From the NCBI GenBank assembly GCA_905233545.1, contig CAJOEV010000011.1:1-42706 (forward strand): 42,706 bases of DNA. The letters run 5' to 3'. The stretch's first letter is position 1. Each line of letters opens with the position of its first letter. This DNA is from an uncultured Eubacterium sp. GTDB taxonomy: Bacteria; Bacillota; Clostridia; Oscillospirales; Acutalibacteraceae. The notes under the pieces were generated by a model. The model worked only from the letters and a program-made list of their open reading frames with translations. It searched no databases and was not told where the DNA came from. Shown in pieces: positions 25,057 through 32,256 of the stretch. Position numbers and translations under genes: made by a program.

Positions 25057-25091
25057 AAACAGGTTTGATGTTCACTCAATCAATCCTGTTT
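25057..25091 (-). terminator. Terminator of the 37-codon gene
   Basis: AAACAGG and TTGAT on the left pair with ATCAA and CCTGTTT on the right; read on the minus strand it ends in six T. The stem overlaps the stop codon of the small gene. Confidence 0.82.
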
Positions 25092-25203
25092 AGAATTCCC
25101 AGTCGTAATCGTCTCCGTTTCCGAGGTCGTCGCTGGTTGTTATAGCAGAGGTAATAGTATATTTGGTGATTTCAACCTCGGCTTCAATGAATTTCTTCTT
25201 CAT
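25090..25203 (-). CDS. 37-residue acidic peptide of unknown function
   Basis: A small gene with complete expression signals. It reads MKKKFIEAEVEITKYT, then a Thr/Ser-rich middle (ITSAITTSDD) and an acidic aromatic end DYDWEF. AAGGAGAGGG stands 5 nt before the ATG, a perfect consensus promoter lies at 25245-25273, and a terminator overlaps the stop. It has no signal peptide or membrane helix. From memory, short Clostridia peptides starting with a basic MKKK and followed by EVEI-like and ITTS-like stretches are common and unassigned; this was not checked. It could be a modified-peptide precursor or a regulatory peptide, but no modifying enzyme is adjacent. Confidence 0.8.
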   Translation of the reverse strand: MKKKFIEAEVEITKYTITSAITTSDDLGNGDDYDWEF

Positions 25204-25244
25204 ACGCCCTCTCCTTCTTTCGCTAATCATACTAGTTTAAATAT

Positions 25245-25273
25245 ATTATATACGCTTAGTTATAAAATGTCAA
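25245..25273 (-). promoter_or_regulatory. Consensus promoter of the 37-codon gene
   Basis: Minus strand TTGACA (25268-25273), 17 bp, TATAAT (25245-25250), about 40 bp before the start codon. The plus-strand SPFH gene starts at 25362 from an unseen promoter in the same AT-rich gap. Confidence 0.87.
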
Positions 25274-25361
25274 ATGATTATGTTGAATTTATGAAAAATT
25301 TATATTATAATAACCTTGAAAAAGTCTTTTTTTGTTAAAAAGATATGAAAGGAGAACAAAT

Positions 25362-26549
25362 ATGGGACTTATTAAAGCAGGTGTTGGCGCACTTGGAGGA
25401 ACAATGGCGGACCAGTGGAAAGAGTTCTTTTACTGTGAAGCAATTGACAAAGAAGTAATCGTGACAAAGGGACAGAAGAGGACATCCTCTCGTTCATCAA
25501 ACACAAAGGGAAATGATAACATCATTTCAAACGGCTCGGGTATTGCCGTTGCCGACGGACAGTGTATGGTTATTGTTGAGCAGGGAAGAATTGTTGACGT
25601 TTGTGCAGAACCCGGCGAATACACATACGATAAGTCAACTGAGCCCAGCCTTTTTACAGGTAAGCTCAGCACATCTATTAAAGAAACATTTAAAACAATC
25701 GGAAAGCGTTTCACCTTTGGCGGAGACACCGCAAAGGACCAGAGAGTTTATTATTTCAACACAAAAGAGCTTGTTGACAATAAATTCGGAACACAGAATC
25801 CGATTCCGTTCAGGGTTGTTGATTCAAAAATCGGCCTTGATATAGATACTTCGGTACGCTGCAGCGGTATTTATTCATATAAGGTTGCAGACCCGATTTT
25901 GTTCTACACAAATGTTTGCGGAAATGTTTCCGATGAATACAGAAGAGAGGAAATTGATTCCCAGCTGAAAACCGAATTCATAAGCGCGCTTCAGCCTGCA
26001 TTTGCAATGCTTTCAGACCTTGAAATGCGCCCGAATCAGATTGCCGCTCATACAACTGAGCTTGAAAATGCAATGAACAAGGCGCTCAGCGAAAAATGGG
26101 GCAGACTCAGAGGTCTTGAGGTTGTTTCAATTGCGCTTAATCCGATAACGCTTCCCGAAGCAGACCAGGAACTTATCAAGCAGTTCCAGAAGGGCGCAGC
26201 TATGCGCGACCCGAATATGGCAGGCGCACAGATGGCAGGCGCAACGGCAGACGCAATGCGTGCTGCTGCAGCAAACGAAGGCGGAGCAATGAACGGCTTT
26301 GTCGGAATGGGAATGGCAATGAACACAGGCGGCGCCCAGGCAGCAAATCTTTTTGCAATGGGTCAGCAGCAACAGCAGCAGGCTCCCGCTCCCGCAGGAG
26401 GATGGAAATGCGAATGCGGAGCAGAAAACAGCGGTAATTTCTGTACAAACTGCGGAAAACCGAAGCCTGTAAGTGACAGATGGTTTTGCAGTGAATGCGG
26501 AACTGAAAACCATGGAAAATTCTGCACCAACTGCGGAAAGCCCAGATAA
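25362..26549 (+). CDS. SPFH-domain protein with C-terminal zinc ribbons (YdjI-like)
   Basis: A 395-residue protein of the SPFH/virion-core family. An N-terminal segment and SPFH domain (about 20-270) are followed by an Ala/Gly/Met-rich linker, a Gln run (about 335-341), and two zinc ribbons, each CxCG or CxxCG then CTNCGKP. In Bacillus subtilis the homologue YdjI sits with YdjG and YdjH in the pspA operon and is brought to the membrane by them to dock PspA under cell-envelope stress. Here the same trio follows in the order I-G-H. AAGGAG precedes the ATG at 25362; an earlier frame start lacks a site. No pspA gene is adjacent. Confidence 0.87.
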   Translation: MGLIKAGVGALGGTMADQWKEFFYCEAIDKEVIVTKGQKRTSSRSSNTKGNDNIISNGSGIAVADGQCMVIVEQGRIVDVCAEPGEYTYDKSTEPSLFTGKLSTSIKETFKTIGKRFTFGGDTAKDQRVYYFNTKELVDNKFGTQNPIPFRVVDSKIGLDIDTSVRCSGIYSYKVADPILFYTNVCGNVSDEYRREEIDSQLKTEFISALQPAFAMLSDLEMRPNQIAAHTTELENAMNKALSEKWGRLRGLEVVSIALNPITLPEADQELIKQFQKGAAMRDPNMAGAQMAGATADAMRAAAANEGGAMNGFVGMGMAMNTGGAQAANLFAMGQQQQQQAPAPAGGWKCECGAENSGNFCTNCGKPKPVSDRWFCSECGTENHGKFCTNCGKPR

Positions 26550-26587
26550 CAGCGCAAGTTTTTAGGTATTAGTGAAAAGAGGATAAT

Positions 26588-27673
26588 ATGTCTGAGATAT
26601 TTGAATATAAATGTCCTAACTGCGGAGGTTCTGTTGAATTTGATTCGGGAACCCAGAAGATGAAATGTCCGTATTGTGACAGCGAATTCGATGTTGAAGC
26701 GCTAAAAAATATGGACAGCCGTCTTGATGAGGAACAGCCCGACGAGTTTAAGTGGGACAATGCAGACGGTACACAGTGGGATGAGGGCGAAGAGGACAAA
26801 ATGAGCATTTTTGTCTGCAAATCCTGCGGCGGTGAAATAGTCTGTGACGAAAACACAGCCGCAACCTCGTGTCCCTACTGTGATAATCCCGTTGTTATGT
26901 CGGGAAGACTTTCGGGAACGCTTAAACCCGAATTCGTCATTCCGTTTAAGGTTGACAAAAACAGGGCAAAAGAAACGCTCAAAAGCTATATCGGCAAAAA
27001 GAAATTCGCGCCGAAGCTTTTTGCAAACGAAAACAAGCTTGAAGAGATTAAGGGAATCTATGTTCCGTTCTGGCTCTTTGATTCCGATGCTGACGCAGCG
27101 GTTTCTTTTAAGGCAACAAGAACAACCACCTGGTCTGATAAGAAGTACAGATATACCAAAACCGACCACTTTGATGTTTTCAGAAAGGGAAATATGAGCT
27201 TTGCCAATATTCCCGTTGACGGCTCGTCAAAAATGGCGGACGACCTGATGGAATCAATCGAGCCCTTCGATTTCGGAGAAGCGGTTGATTTCCAGACGGC
27301 GTATCTTTCGGGATATCTTGCTGACAAATATGATGTTTCAATGGAAGACAGCATCGACAGAGCAAATGCAAGAATCAAATCAAGCTGTGAGGAAACGCTC
27401 CGGAACACTGTTCACGGATATGAAAGCGTTATGCTGAACAATTCCTCTGTTCAGATTACAAAAGGCTGTGCAAAATATGCACTCTATCCCGTCTGGCTTA
27501 TTCACACAAAGTATAAAGATGAACAGCTAACCTTTGCAATGAACGGACAGAGCGGAAAGCTTGTCGGAAATATTCCCGTAAGTATGCCCAAGCTCATAGC
27601 ACTGTTTGCGGGCATAACCGCACTCGGTACCCCGATAATCTATATTGTCGGAAGACTTTTCGGAATAATATAG
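26588..27673 (+). CDS. Zinc-ribbon membrane protein (YdjG-like)
   Basis: A 361-residue protein with two N-terminal zinc ribbons (CPNC...CPYC near residues 9-29 and CKSC...CPYC near 78-98), a central strand-rich domain of about 200 residues, and one C-terminal transmembrane helix (about 333-357). This matches YdjG of Bacillus, a membrane partner for the SPFH protein YdjI. GAGG lies before the ATG, 38 bp after the SPFH gene. It is annotated elsewhere as TFIIB-type zinc ribbon protein; the resemblance is only in the metal site, and a role in transcription is unlikely for a membrane protein. Confidence 0.82.
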   Translation: MSEIFEYKCPNCGGSVEFDSGTQKMKCPYCDSEFDVEALKNMDSRLDEEQPDEFKWDNADGTQWDEGEEDKMSIFVCKSCGGEIVCDENTAATSCPYCDNPVVMSGRLSGTLKPEFVIPFKVDKNRAKETLKSYIGKKKFAPKLFANENKLEEIKGIYVPFWLFDSDADAAVSFKATRTTTWSDKKYRYTKTDHFDVFRKGNMSFANIPVDGSSKMADDLMESIEPFDFGEAVDFQTAYLSGYLADKYDVSMEDSIDRANARIKSSCEETLRNTVHGYESVMLNNSSVQITKGCAKYALYPVWLIHTKYKDEQLTFAMNGQSGKLVGNIPVSMPKLIALFAGITALGTPIIYIVGRLFGII

Positions 27674-27687
27674 GGGGGGTGCATATA

Positions 27688-28536
27688 ATGAAAAAGATAT
27701 TAATAACATTATTAACCGCTGCGCTCCTTCTTGCACTTCCGATAAACGCTCTTGCGGATGACACCGACCGAGTTGTTGATTTGGGCAATATGCTCAGCGA
27801 AGAGCAGGAATCGGCACTTGAGGATAAGCTTAACGGAATTGCCGATAAATACTCCTTTGATGCTGTTGCACTGACCGTTGGAAACTATGTTGTAGACAGT
27901 GAAACCGCAGCAGTTAGTTTTGCCGATGACTATTATGATGAAAACGGCTATAGCAGTGACGGCTGTCTGCTTCTTATAACCGAGGACCACTATTGGCATA
28001 TTTCAACAAAGGGATATGGCATAATCGCAATAACCGATTATGGCGTTAAAGTTCTTGAACAGGAAGTAATAAAGCCATATTTCGGCAATGAGGACTGGAA
28101 TGGCGGATTCAATGCATATGCCGATTTTGTTGAAGAATTTGTGTCACAGGCAAAAAGCGGCAGCGCGTATGATATTGAAAATACATACACAAACACAGAA
28201 GGTCACACATATACGGAAAAAGAAATAAACGGAAAGGGCGGAGCTCTTTCGGAATTCAGCGGTGGAGCTGCCTTGATTTCACTTGTTGTTGCAGCAATTA
28301 TCGCTGCGGTAATCGCAATAATTGTTAAGGGCAACTACAAACCCGTTCGATTCAAGGCAAGCGCTGCGGACTATCTGGTTGACGGAAGTCTGCATCTTAC
28401 CGATGAATATGACCGATTCCTTTTCAGTAATGTGACAAAAACAAAAATCGAAAGCGATTCTTCTTCAAAAGGAGGAAGCTCAACGCATACTTCGTCAAGC
28501 GGTTCAACGCACGGCGGCGGAGGAGGAAGATTCTAG
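27688..28536 (+). CDS. TPM-domain exported membrane protein (YdjH-like)
   Basis: A 282-residue protein with a signal peptide (1-21, after ALA), a TPM domain (about 25-150; VVDLGNMLSEEQESALEDKL start, GYGI core), one transmembrane helix (about 193-214) and a cytoplasmic tail that ends in a Ser/Thr/Gly-rich run and GGGGG-R-F, as in many TPM proteins. It matches YdjH, third member of the YdjGHI set. The family was once named for a phosphatase-like activity in a plant member, but a chaperone or partner role is as likely. Start at 27688 follows a G-rich ribosome site. The last codons form a 12-bp hairpin with the sequence after the stop. Confidence 0.84.
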   Translation: MKKILITLLTAALLLALPINALADDTDRVVDLGNMLSEEQESALEDKLNGIADKYSFDAVALTVGNYVVDSETAAVSFADDYYDENGYSSDGCLLLITEDHYWHISTKGYGIIAITDYGVKVLEQEVIKPYFGNEDWNGGFNAYADFVEEFVSQAKSGSAYDIENTYTNTEGHTYTEKEINGKGGALSEFSGGAALISLVVAAIIAAVIAIIVKGNYKPVRFKASAADYLVDGSLHLTDEYDRFLFSNVTKTKIESDSSSKGGSSTHTSSSGSTHGGGGGRF

Positions 28537-28554
28537 CCGAAAGGCTAGAATCTT
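28527..28554 (+). terminator. Hairpin over the stop of the TPM gene
   Basis: A perfect 12-bp stem AAGATTCTAGCC with loop GAAA includes the stop codon and is followed by a weak T run that is already the first heptad of the next array. Confidence 0.65.
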
Positions 28555-28635
28555 ACTTTTCACTCTTCTCACTTCACTTTTCACTAAAACGCAGATGAGG
28601 GAAGAGAGAAAAGAGAAGAACGAAGAGAGAAAAGA
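28555..28635. repeat. Inverted pair of heptanucleotide arrays, locus 3
   Basis: Left array: five units ACTTTTC, ACTCTTC, TCACTTC, ACTTTTC, ACTAAAA (28555-28589). After 11 bp the right array has five units GAAGAGA, GAAAAGA, GAAGAAC, GAAGAGA, GAAAAGA (28601-28635), with one more related unit (GATGAGG) just before. The right array is the unit-by-unit inverted partner of the left, so the whole can fold into a pyrimidine/purine stem. It starts at the base of the hairpin that ends the TPM gene and lies 38 bp before the four-helix-bundle gene. Confidence 0.8.
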
Positions 28636-28672
28636 ATCGGGTGCTTCGCACAATTATTAAGAGGTAATCGTT

Positions 28673-29038
28673 ATGGATAGTCCGTTACTTGAAAAATCAC
28701 TTGATTTTGCATCTAAAATTGTTTTGTTTTATGAAGAATACAGAAACAATAAAAGAGATACAACAATCCCGAAACAACTGCTTCGCAGCGCAACTTCCAT
28801 TGGCGCAAACATTAATGAGGCGGTATTTGGTAGCAGTAAAGCAGATTTTATTGCAAAAATGCACATTGCATTAAAGGAAACAAGCGAAAGCATATACTGG
28901 CTAACTCTTTTAAGCAGAACTCAATTATTACAATATGACTATGAAAACCTGATAAGTCTTGCAGAGGAGAAAAAAAATGCTTATTTCGTCAATAAATACG
29001 GCGAAGAAAACACAAAAATAATAGTTTACATAGTGTAA
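28673..29038 (+). CDS. Four-helix-bundle protein (S23 / IVP-like family)
   Basis: A 121-residue all-helical protein of the TIGR02436-type family found in many phyla and first seen inside 23S rRNA intervening sequences; Avd, the accessory protein of diversity-generating retroelements, has the same fold. Signatures are PKQLLRSATSIGANINEA and the helix FIAKMHIALKETSESIYWL. It probably forms a basic-cored pentamer that binds nucleic acid (known for relatives). No reverse transcriptase is seen in the window. The gene follows GAGG and is preceded by heptad arrays and a tiny GTGC-TTC-GCAC hairpin (28641-28651). Such genes move often, which may be the case here. Confidence 0.85.
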   Translation: MDSPLLEKSLDFASKIVLFYEEYRNNKRDTTIPKQLLRSATSIGANINEAVFGSSKADFIAKMHIALKETSESIYWLTLLSRTQLLQYDYENLISLAEEKKNAYFVNKYGEENTKIIVYIV

Positions 29039-29051
29039 TGGTGGTGAACTT

Positions 29052-29261
29052 ATGAAAAGAGAAAAAATGATCAGAATAGTTGTGTTTTGTCTTGGAATTG
29101 CATTTGGATTTTTTGGAATTGTAACTTGTATAAAATATTGGGTAAGCGATGCAACAATATTTCCAAAAGGAGTTGACCCGATTTCGTTTATTGGCTATAT
29201 TGCTATTATTGGTATGTTCATAGTTTTGATAATTAAAGAAATAAAGAATAAAAAGGAATAG
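29052..29261 (+). CDS. Small two-helix membrane protein
   Basis: A 69-residue protein with two transmembrane segments (about 7-28 and 42-62) and charged ends (MKREK, KEIKNKKE). GGTGGTGAAC lies before the ATG. It sits 13 bp after the four-helix-bundle gene and before a terminator, so the two are probably one transcript. No family is recognised. Confidence 0.6.
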   Translation: MKREKMIRIVVFCLGIAFGFFGIVTCIKYWVSDATIFPKGVDPISFIGYIAIIGMFIVLIIKEIKNKKE

Positions 29262-29284
29262 ACATATTAACATTAATAAACGAT

Positions 29285-29321
29285 AAAGCGAAACAGGGAA
29301 CTCCTTTGTTTCGCTTTTTTT
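29285..29321 (+). terminator. Terminator after the small membrane protein
   Basis: AAAGCGAAAC/GTTTCGCTTT stem followed by seven T. Confidence 0.85.
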
Positions 29322-29330
29322 AAAAAGATC

Positions 29331-29386
29331 TTGACAAATGTAAATTATGATGTATAATGTAATTGAAATAAATTGTACGCAATTTA
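29331..29386 (+). promoter_or_regulatory. Promoter with OhrR-like operator for the gpx operon
   Basis: TTGACA (29331-29336), 16 bp, TATAAT (29353-29358). Directly after it, at the expected transcription start, lies a perfect 7-4-7 inverted repeat TAAATTG-TACG-CAATTTA (29369-29386). The Bacillus OhrR operator, as I recall it, is centred on AAATTGTATACAATTT; the match here is close. A MarR/OhrR-type repressor sensing organic peroxide is therefore the likely regulator (inference); its gene is not in the window. Confidence 0.75.
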
Positions 29387-29416
29387 ATTTTACAAAATTT
29401 ATGGAGGGATTAAAAA

Positions 29417-29881
29417 ATGAATGTACTTGATTTCAGCGTATTAAACCAAAAGGGAGAAGAGGTTTCTCTTTCTCAGTTTGGCGGAAAGGTTCTTCTTATT
29501 GTAAACACAGCAACTCACTGCGGTTTCACCCCTCAGTACGAGGGGCTTGAAGCAATGTATAAAAAGTATAAGGACCAGGGATTTGAAATTCTTGACTTCC
29601 CCTGCAATCAGTTTGCTTTTCAGGCAAGAGAGGATGACGAGGGTATCAACAAGGTTTGCTCCTTAAGATTCGGAACAACCTTCCCCAGATTCAAGAAGAT
29701 TAAGGTTAACGGCAAGGACGCAATTCCGCTTTACAAATATCTTGTTGAACAGACCGGCGGAAAGAAAATCGGCTGGAATTTCACAAAATTCCTTATCGAC
29801 AGAGACGGAAATATTGTTGAGCGTTTCGGCTCAAAGGTAACTCCCGAAGAAATCGAAGCTAAGGTTGAGGCAGCATTATAA
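29417..29881 (+). CDS. Glutathione peroxidase family protein (thiol peroxidase, Cys type)
   Basis: A 154-residue peroxidase reducing organic and hydrogen peroxides. C35 in NTATHCGFTPQY is the peroxidatic residue (Cys, not selenocysteine); FPCNQF supplies the Gln-containing second motif with C63, C81 in KVCSLRF is placed as resolving Cys, and WNFTKFLIDRDG gives the Trp and Asn of the catalytic tetrad. Enzymes of this kind use thioredoxin, not glutathione, and the operon fits: the stop overlaps the next start (TAATG), then come a thioredoxin reductase-like protein and thioredoxin. GGAGGG precedes the ATG. Confidence 0.92.
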   Translation: MNVLDFSVLNQKGEEVSLSQFGGKVLLIVNTATHCGFTPQYEGLEAMYKKYKDQGFEILDFPCNQFAFQAREDDEGINKVCSLRFGTTFPRFKKIKVNGKDAIPLYKYLVEQTGGKKIGWNFTKFLIDRDGNIVERFGSKVTPEEIEAKVEAAL

Positions 29882-30738
29882 TGTATGATATTATTATAAT
29901 CGGCGCAGGTCCTGCAGGGATTTCGGCGTCGCTCTATGCAAAAAGGGCAAATAAAAGCGTTCTTGTTATTTATTACGGTGAAAGCCAGCTTGAAAAAGCG
30001 CATTTAATCGATAATTACTACGGCTTTGATGGCGGTATTTCGGGAACAGACTTATATAGCAGCGGTATTAATCAGGCAAAAACACTCGGTGTTGATGTTA
30101 AAAACGAAGAGGTTTTGCATATTTCAATGAATGCTGATATGAATTATGAGATTAAAACCGCAGATAATGAATATGAGGGCAGGGCGCTGATTCTTGCAAC
30201 GGGCAATAAAAAGCTCAGACCTAACATCAAAGGTGCTGCGGAGTTTGAGGCAAAGGGAATAAGCTACTGTGCAATCTGTGACGGATTTTTCTTCAGAAAC
30301 AAAACCGTTGCCGTGCTCGGAAACGGTGATTATGCACTGAGCGAAGCAGCAGACCTTGAAAATATCGCCCAAAAGGTGTATATTTTAACTAACGGTGAGC
30401 CTGCGCCCCAAACCGATAAATACGAAATTATAACAAAAAAGCTTTCTGAAATAAAAGGCGATATGAAGGTTCGCTCGGTTGAATTCGAAGACGGACAGGA
30501 GCTTGAGATTGACGGTTTGTTTGTTGCACTCGGCGTTGCCGGCGGAGCGGATTTTGCAAAAAAACTCGGCATTGCGCTCGAAGGCGACAGCATTAAAACA
30601 AAAGACGATATGTCAACAAATGTTCCCGGTGTTTTCTCGTGCGGAAACATAACGGGCGGATTGCTTCAGGTCTGCAAGGCGGTTTATGAAGGTGCCGAGG
30701 CAGGTCTTTCAGCAGTAAAGTATGTTAAAGGAGAATAA
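29881..30738 (+). CDS. Thioredoxin reductase-like flavoprotein
   Basis: A 285-residue two-domain FAD enzyme. GAGPAG (8-13) binds FAD and the redox pair is C130-A-I-C133 followed by Asp, as in TrxB. The second nucleotide site is altered: GNGDYA (147-152) stands where NADPH-using enzymes have GGGxSA, and the HRRxxxR motif for the 2'-phosphate is missing (VYILTNGEPAP instead). This points to a ferredoxin-linked or otherwise NADPH-independent reductase of the type described in Clostridium, rather than a standard TrxB (inference). It lies between gpx and trxA, overlapping gpx by one base and 2 bp from trxA, so it is the likely electron source for both. Confidence 0.85.
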   Translation: MYDIIIIGAGPAGISASLYAKRANKSVLVIYYGESQLEKAHLIDNYYGFDGGISGTDLYSSGINQAKTLGVDVKNEEVLHISMNADMNYEIKTADNEYEGRALILATGNKKLRPNIKGAAEFEAKGISYCAICDGFFFRNKTVAVLGNGDYALSEAADLENIAQKVYILTNGEPAPQTDKYEIITKKLSEIKGDMKVRSVEFEDGQELEIDGLFVALGVAGGADFAKKLGIALEGDSIKTKDDMSTNVPGVFSCGNITGGLLQVCKAVYEGAEAGLSAVKYVKGE

Positions 30739-30740
30739 AA

Positions 30741-31046
30741 ATGGTTAAGGTAATTGATGATTCAAATTTTGACAGCGAGGTTTTGGCAAGCGGAAAAACC
30801 TGCTTGATTGATTTCTTCGCTACATGGTGCGGACCCTGCAAGATTATGTCACCCATCGTTGACGAGATTGCAGACGAGATGACGGACATAACTGTCGGCA
30901 AGGTTGATGTTGACGAAGCACCCGAGCTTGCAATGCAGTTTGGAGTTATGAGCATTCCGACAATCATCGTTTTCAAAAACGGAGAGATTGCTGAAACCTT
31001 CATCGGTGTAACCGATAAAGAGAACATTGTTAACGCATTAAAATAA
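30741..31046 (+). CDS. trxA: Thioredoxin
   Basis: A 101-residue dithiol carrier. The active site FFATWCGPCK holds C30 and C33, the cis-proline is in SIPTIIVFK, and the length is normal. It is last in the peroxide-defence operon and presumably passes electrons from the flavoprotein to the Gpx-type peroxidase. AAGGAG inside the end of the previous gene is its ribosome site. A terminator follows. Confidence 0.93.
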   Translation: MVKVIDDSNFDSEVLASGKTCLIDFFATWCGPCKIMSPIVDEIADEMTDITVGKVDVDEAPELAMQFGVMSIPTIIVFKNGEIAETFIGVTDKENIVNALK

Positions 31047-31054
31047 ATAAAATT

Positions 31055-31078
31055 CCCCAACGCACTGTTGGGGTTTTT
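31055..31078 (+). terminator. Terminator of the gpx operon
   Basis: CCCCAAC/GTTGGGG stem, loop GCACT, then five T. Confidence 0.9.
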
Positions 31079-31092
31079 ATATTGGTGAGTAT

Positions 31093-32256
31093 ATGAAAAA
31101 GATTAAAATAATACCTTTGATTCTGGCGCTTATTCTTCTTGTCTGCTCATGTTCAAAAAGCGTTCCTGCTTCAAAAATAAATAAGCAGGATTGGAGCACA
31201 AACTACACCTTTGTTTTCTGTCACGGGCTTTCGGGCTGGGGGAGCTACGACAAGCAGAATAAATACCTGAAATACTGGGGAATGAGAACGGGCGATTTGC
31301 TTGAATATCTGGGCGAGCAGGGATTTAATTGCGTGAGCGCTTCTGTTGCTCCTCACGGCAGCGCGTGGGACAGGGCGTGTGAACTGTATGCTCAGCTGAC
31401 GGGCAGCGTTGTTGACTACGGAAAGGAACACAGCGAGCGCTGTAATCACGAACGCTTCGGGACCGATTTCAGCGAAAATCCCCTCATTGAAAAGTGGGAC
31501 AGCGAAAACAAAATCAACCTTCTGGGACATTCTTTCGGCGGCGTAACTGTTCGATTGATGAGTGAGCTTATGGCAAACGGAAGCGAAGCGGAAATAAAAG
31601 CAACCGACTCTGACGATATTTCGCCTCTTTTTACGGGCGGAAAAGCCGACTTCATAAACAGTATAACGGCGCTTGCTTCCCCTCATAACGGAACAACCGC
31701 ATATGATATTGACCACGAGGAAGAAGCAGGAAGCAAATATCAGAATTGGCTCAGCGGTATTATGGCAAACGCAAACAATCCCGAACAGGACGGCAGAGCT
31801 GAATATGACTTTGCTAACTACGATATGTTTATTGATAATGCGCTTGAGCTCAACAGTAAAATTGAAACACTTAAGAATGTTTACTATTTCTCTGTTCCCT
31901 GCAATTCAACAATAAAACAGAAAGACGGAACATATCTTCCCGACGAAAGCAAAACCGAAGCGATGTTTTGCAGAAGTTCAATTCTTATGGGAAAACTCAA
32001 AGAAAAAACACCGAACGGTTTTGTTGTTGATGAAAAATGGTTTATGAACGACGGACTTGTTAACACCGTTTCCGCATATGCGCCTTTTGATGCACCTCAA
32101 AAGGAATATGATAAAAACAATGTTGAAAAAGGAATCTGGAACATTATGCCGATTTACGACGGCGACCATATGTCGCTTCAAGGCGGTTTCACAATAAAAA
32201 ATGATGTTAAAGAGTTTTATTTAAAGCATCTTGATATGATAAACAGATTAAATTAG
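31093..32256 (+). CDS. Lipase/esterase lipoprotein (staphylococcal-Geobacillus lipase type)
   Basis: A 387-residue alpha/beta hydrolase. The N-terminus is a lipoprotein-like signal with Cys20 after a VCS lipobox variant. FCHGLSGWG forms the oxyanion region and VVDYGKEHSERCNHERFG matches the family I.5 insertion that precedes the nucleophile. The triad is S147 (GHSFGG), D320 (NDGLVNTVS) and H359 (DGDHMSLQG). Such enzymes hydrolyse acylglycerols outside the cell. GGTGAG precedes the ATG, 15 bp after the gpx operon terminator, and some readthrough could couple it. The stop codon lies within the first unit of a heptad array. Confidence 0.87.
   Translation: MKKIKIIPLILALILLVCSCSKSVPASKINKQDWSTNYTFVFCHGLSGWGSYDKQNKYLKYWGMRTGDLLEYLGEQGFNCVSASVAPHGSAWDRACELYAQLTGSVVDYGKEHSERCNHERFGTDFSENPLIEKWDSENKINLLGHSFGGVTVRLMSELMANGSEAEIKATDSDDISPLFTGGKADFINSITALASPHNGTTAYDIDHEEEAGSKYQNWLSGIMANANNPEQDGRAEYDFANYDMFIDNALELNSKIETLKNVYYFSVPCNSTIKQKDGTYLPDESKTEAMFCRSSILMGKLKEKTPNGFVVDEKWFMNDGLVNTVSAYAPFDAPQKEYDKNNVEKGIWNIMPIYDGDHMSLQGGFTIKNDVKEFYLKHLDMINRLN

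Noticed and set aside
24942-25361. Riboswitch before the SPFH gene
   Set aside because: The gap is explained by two terminators, the 37-codon gene and its promoter; no conserved aptamer pattern is visible.
28673-29038. Diversity-generating retroelement
   Set aside because: The four-helix protein resembles Avd, but there is no reverse transcriptase and no template/variable repeat pair in the window.
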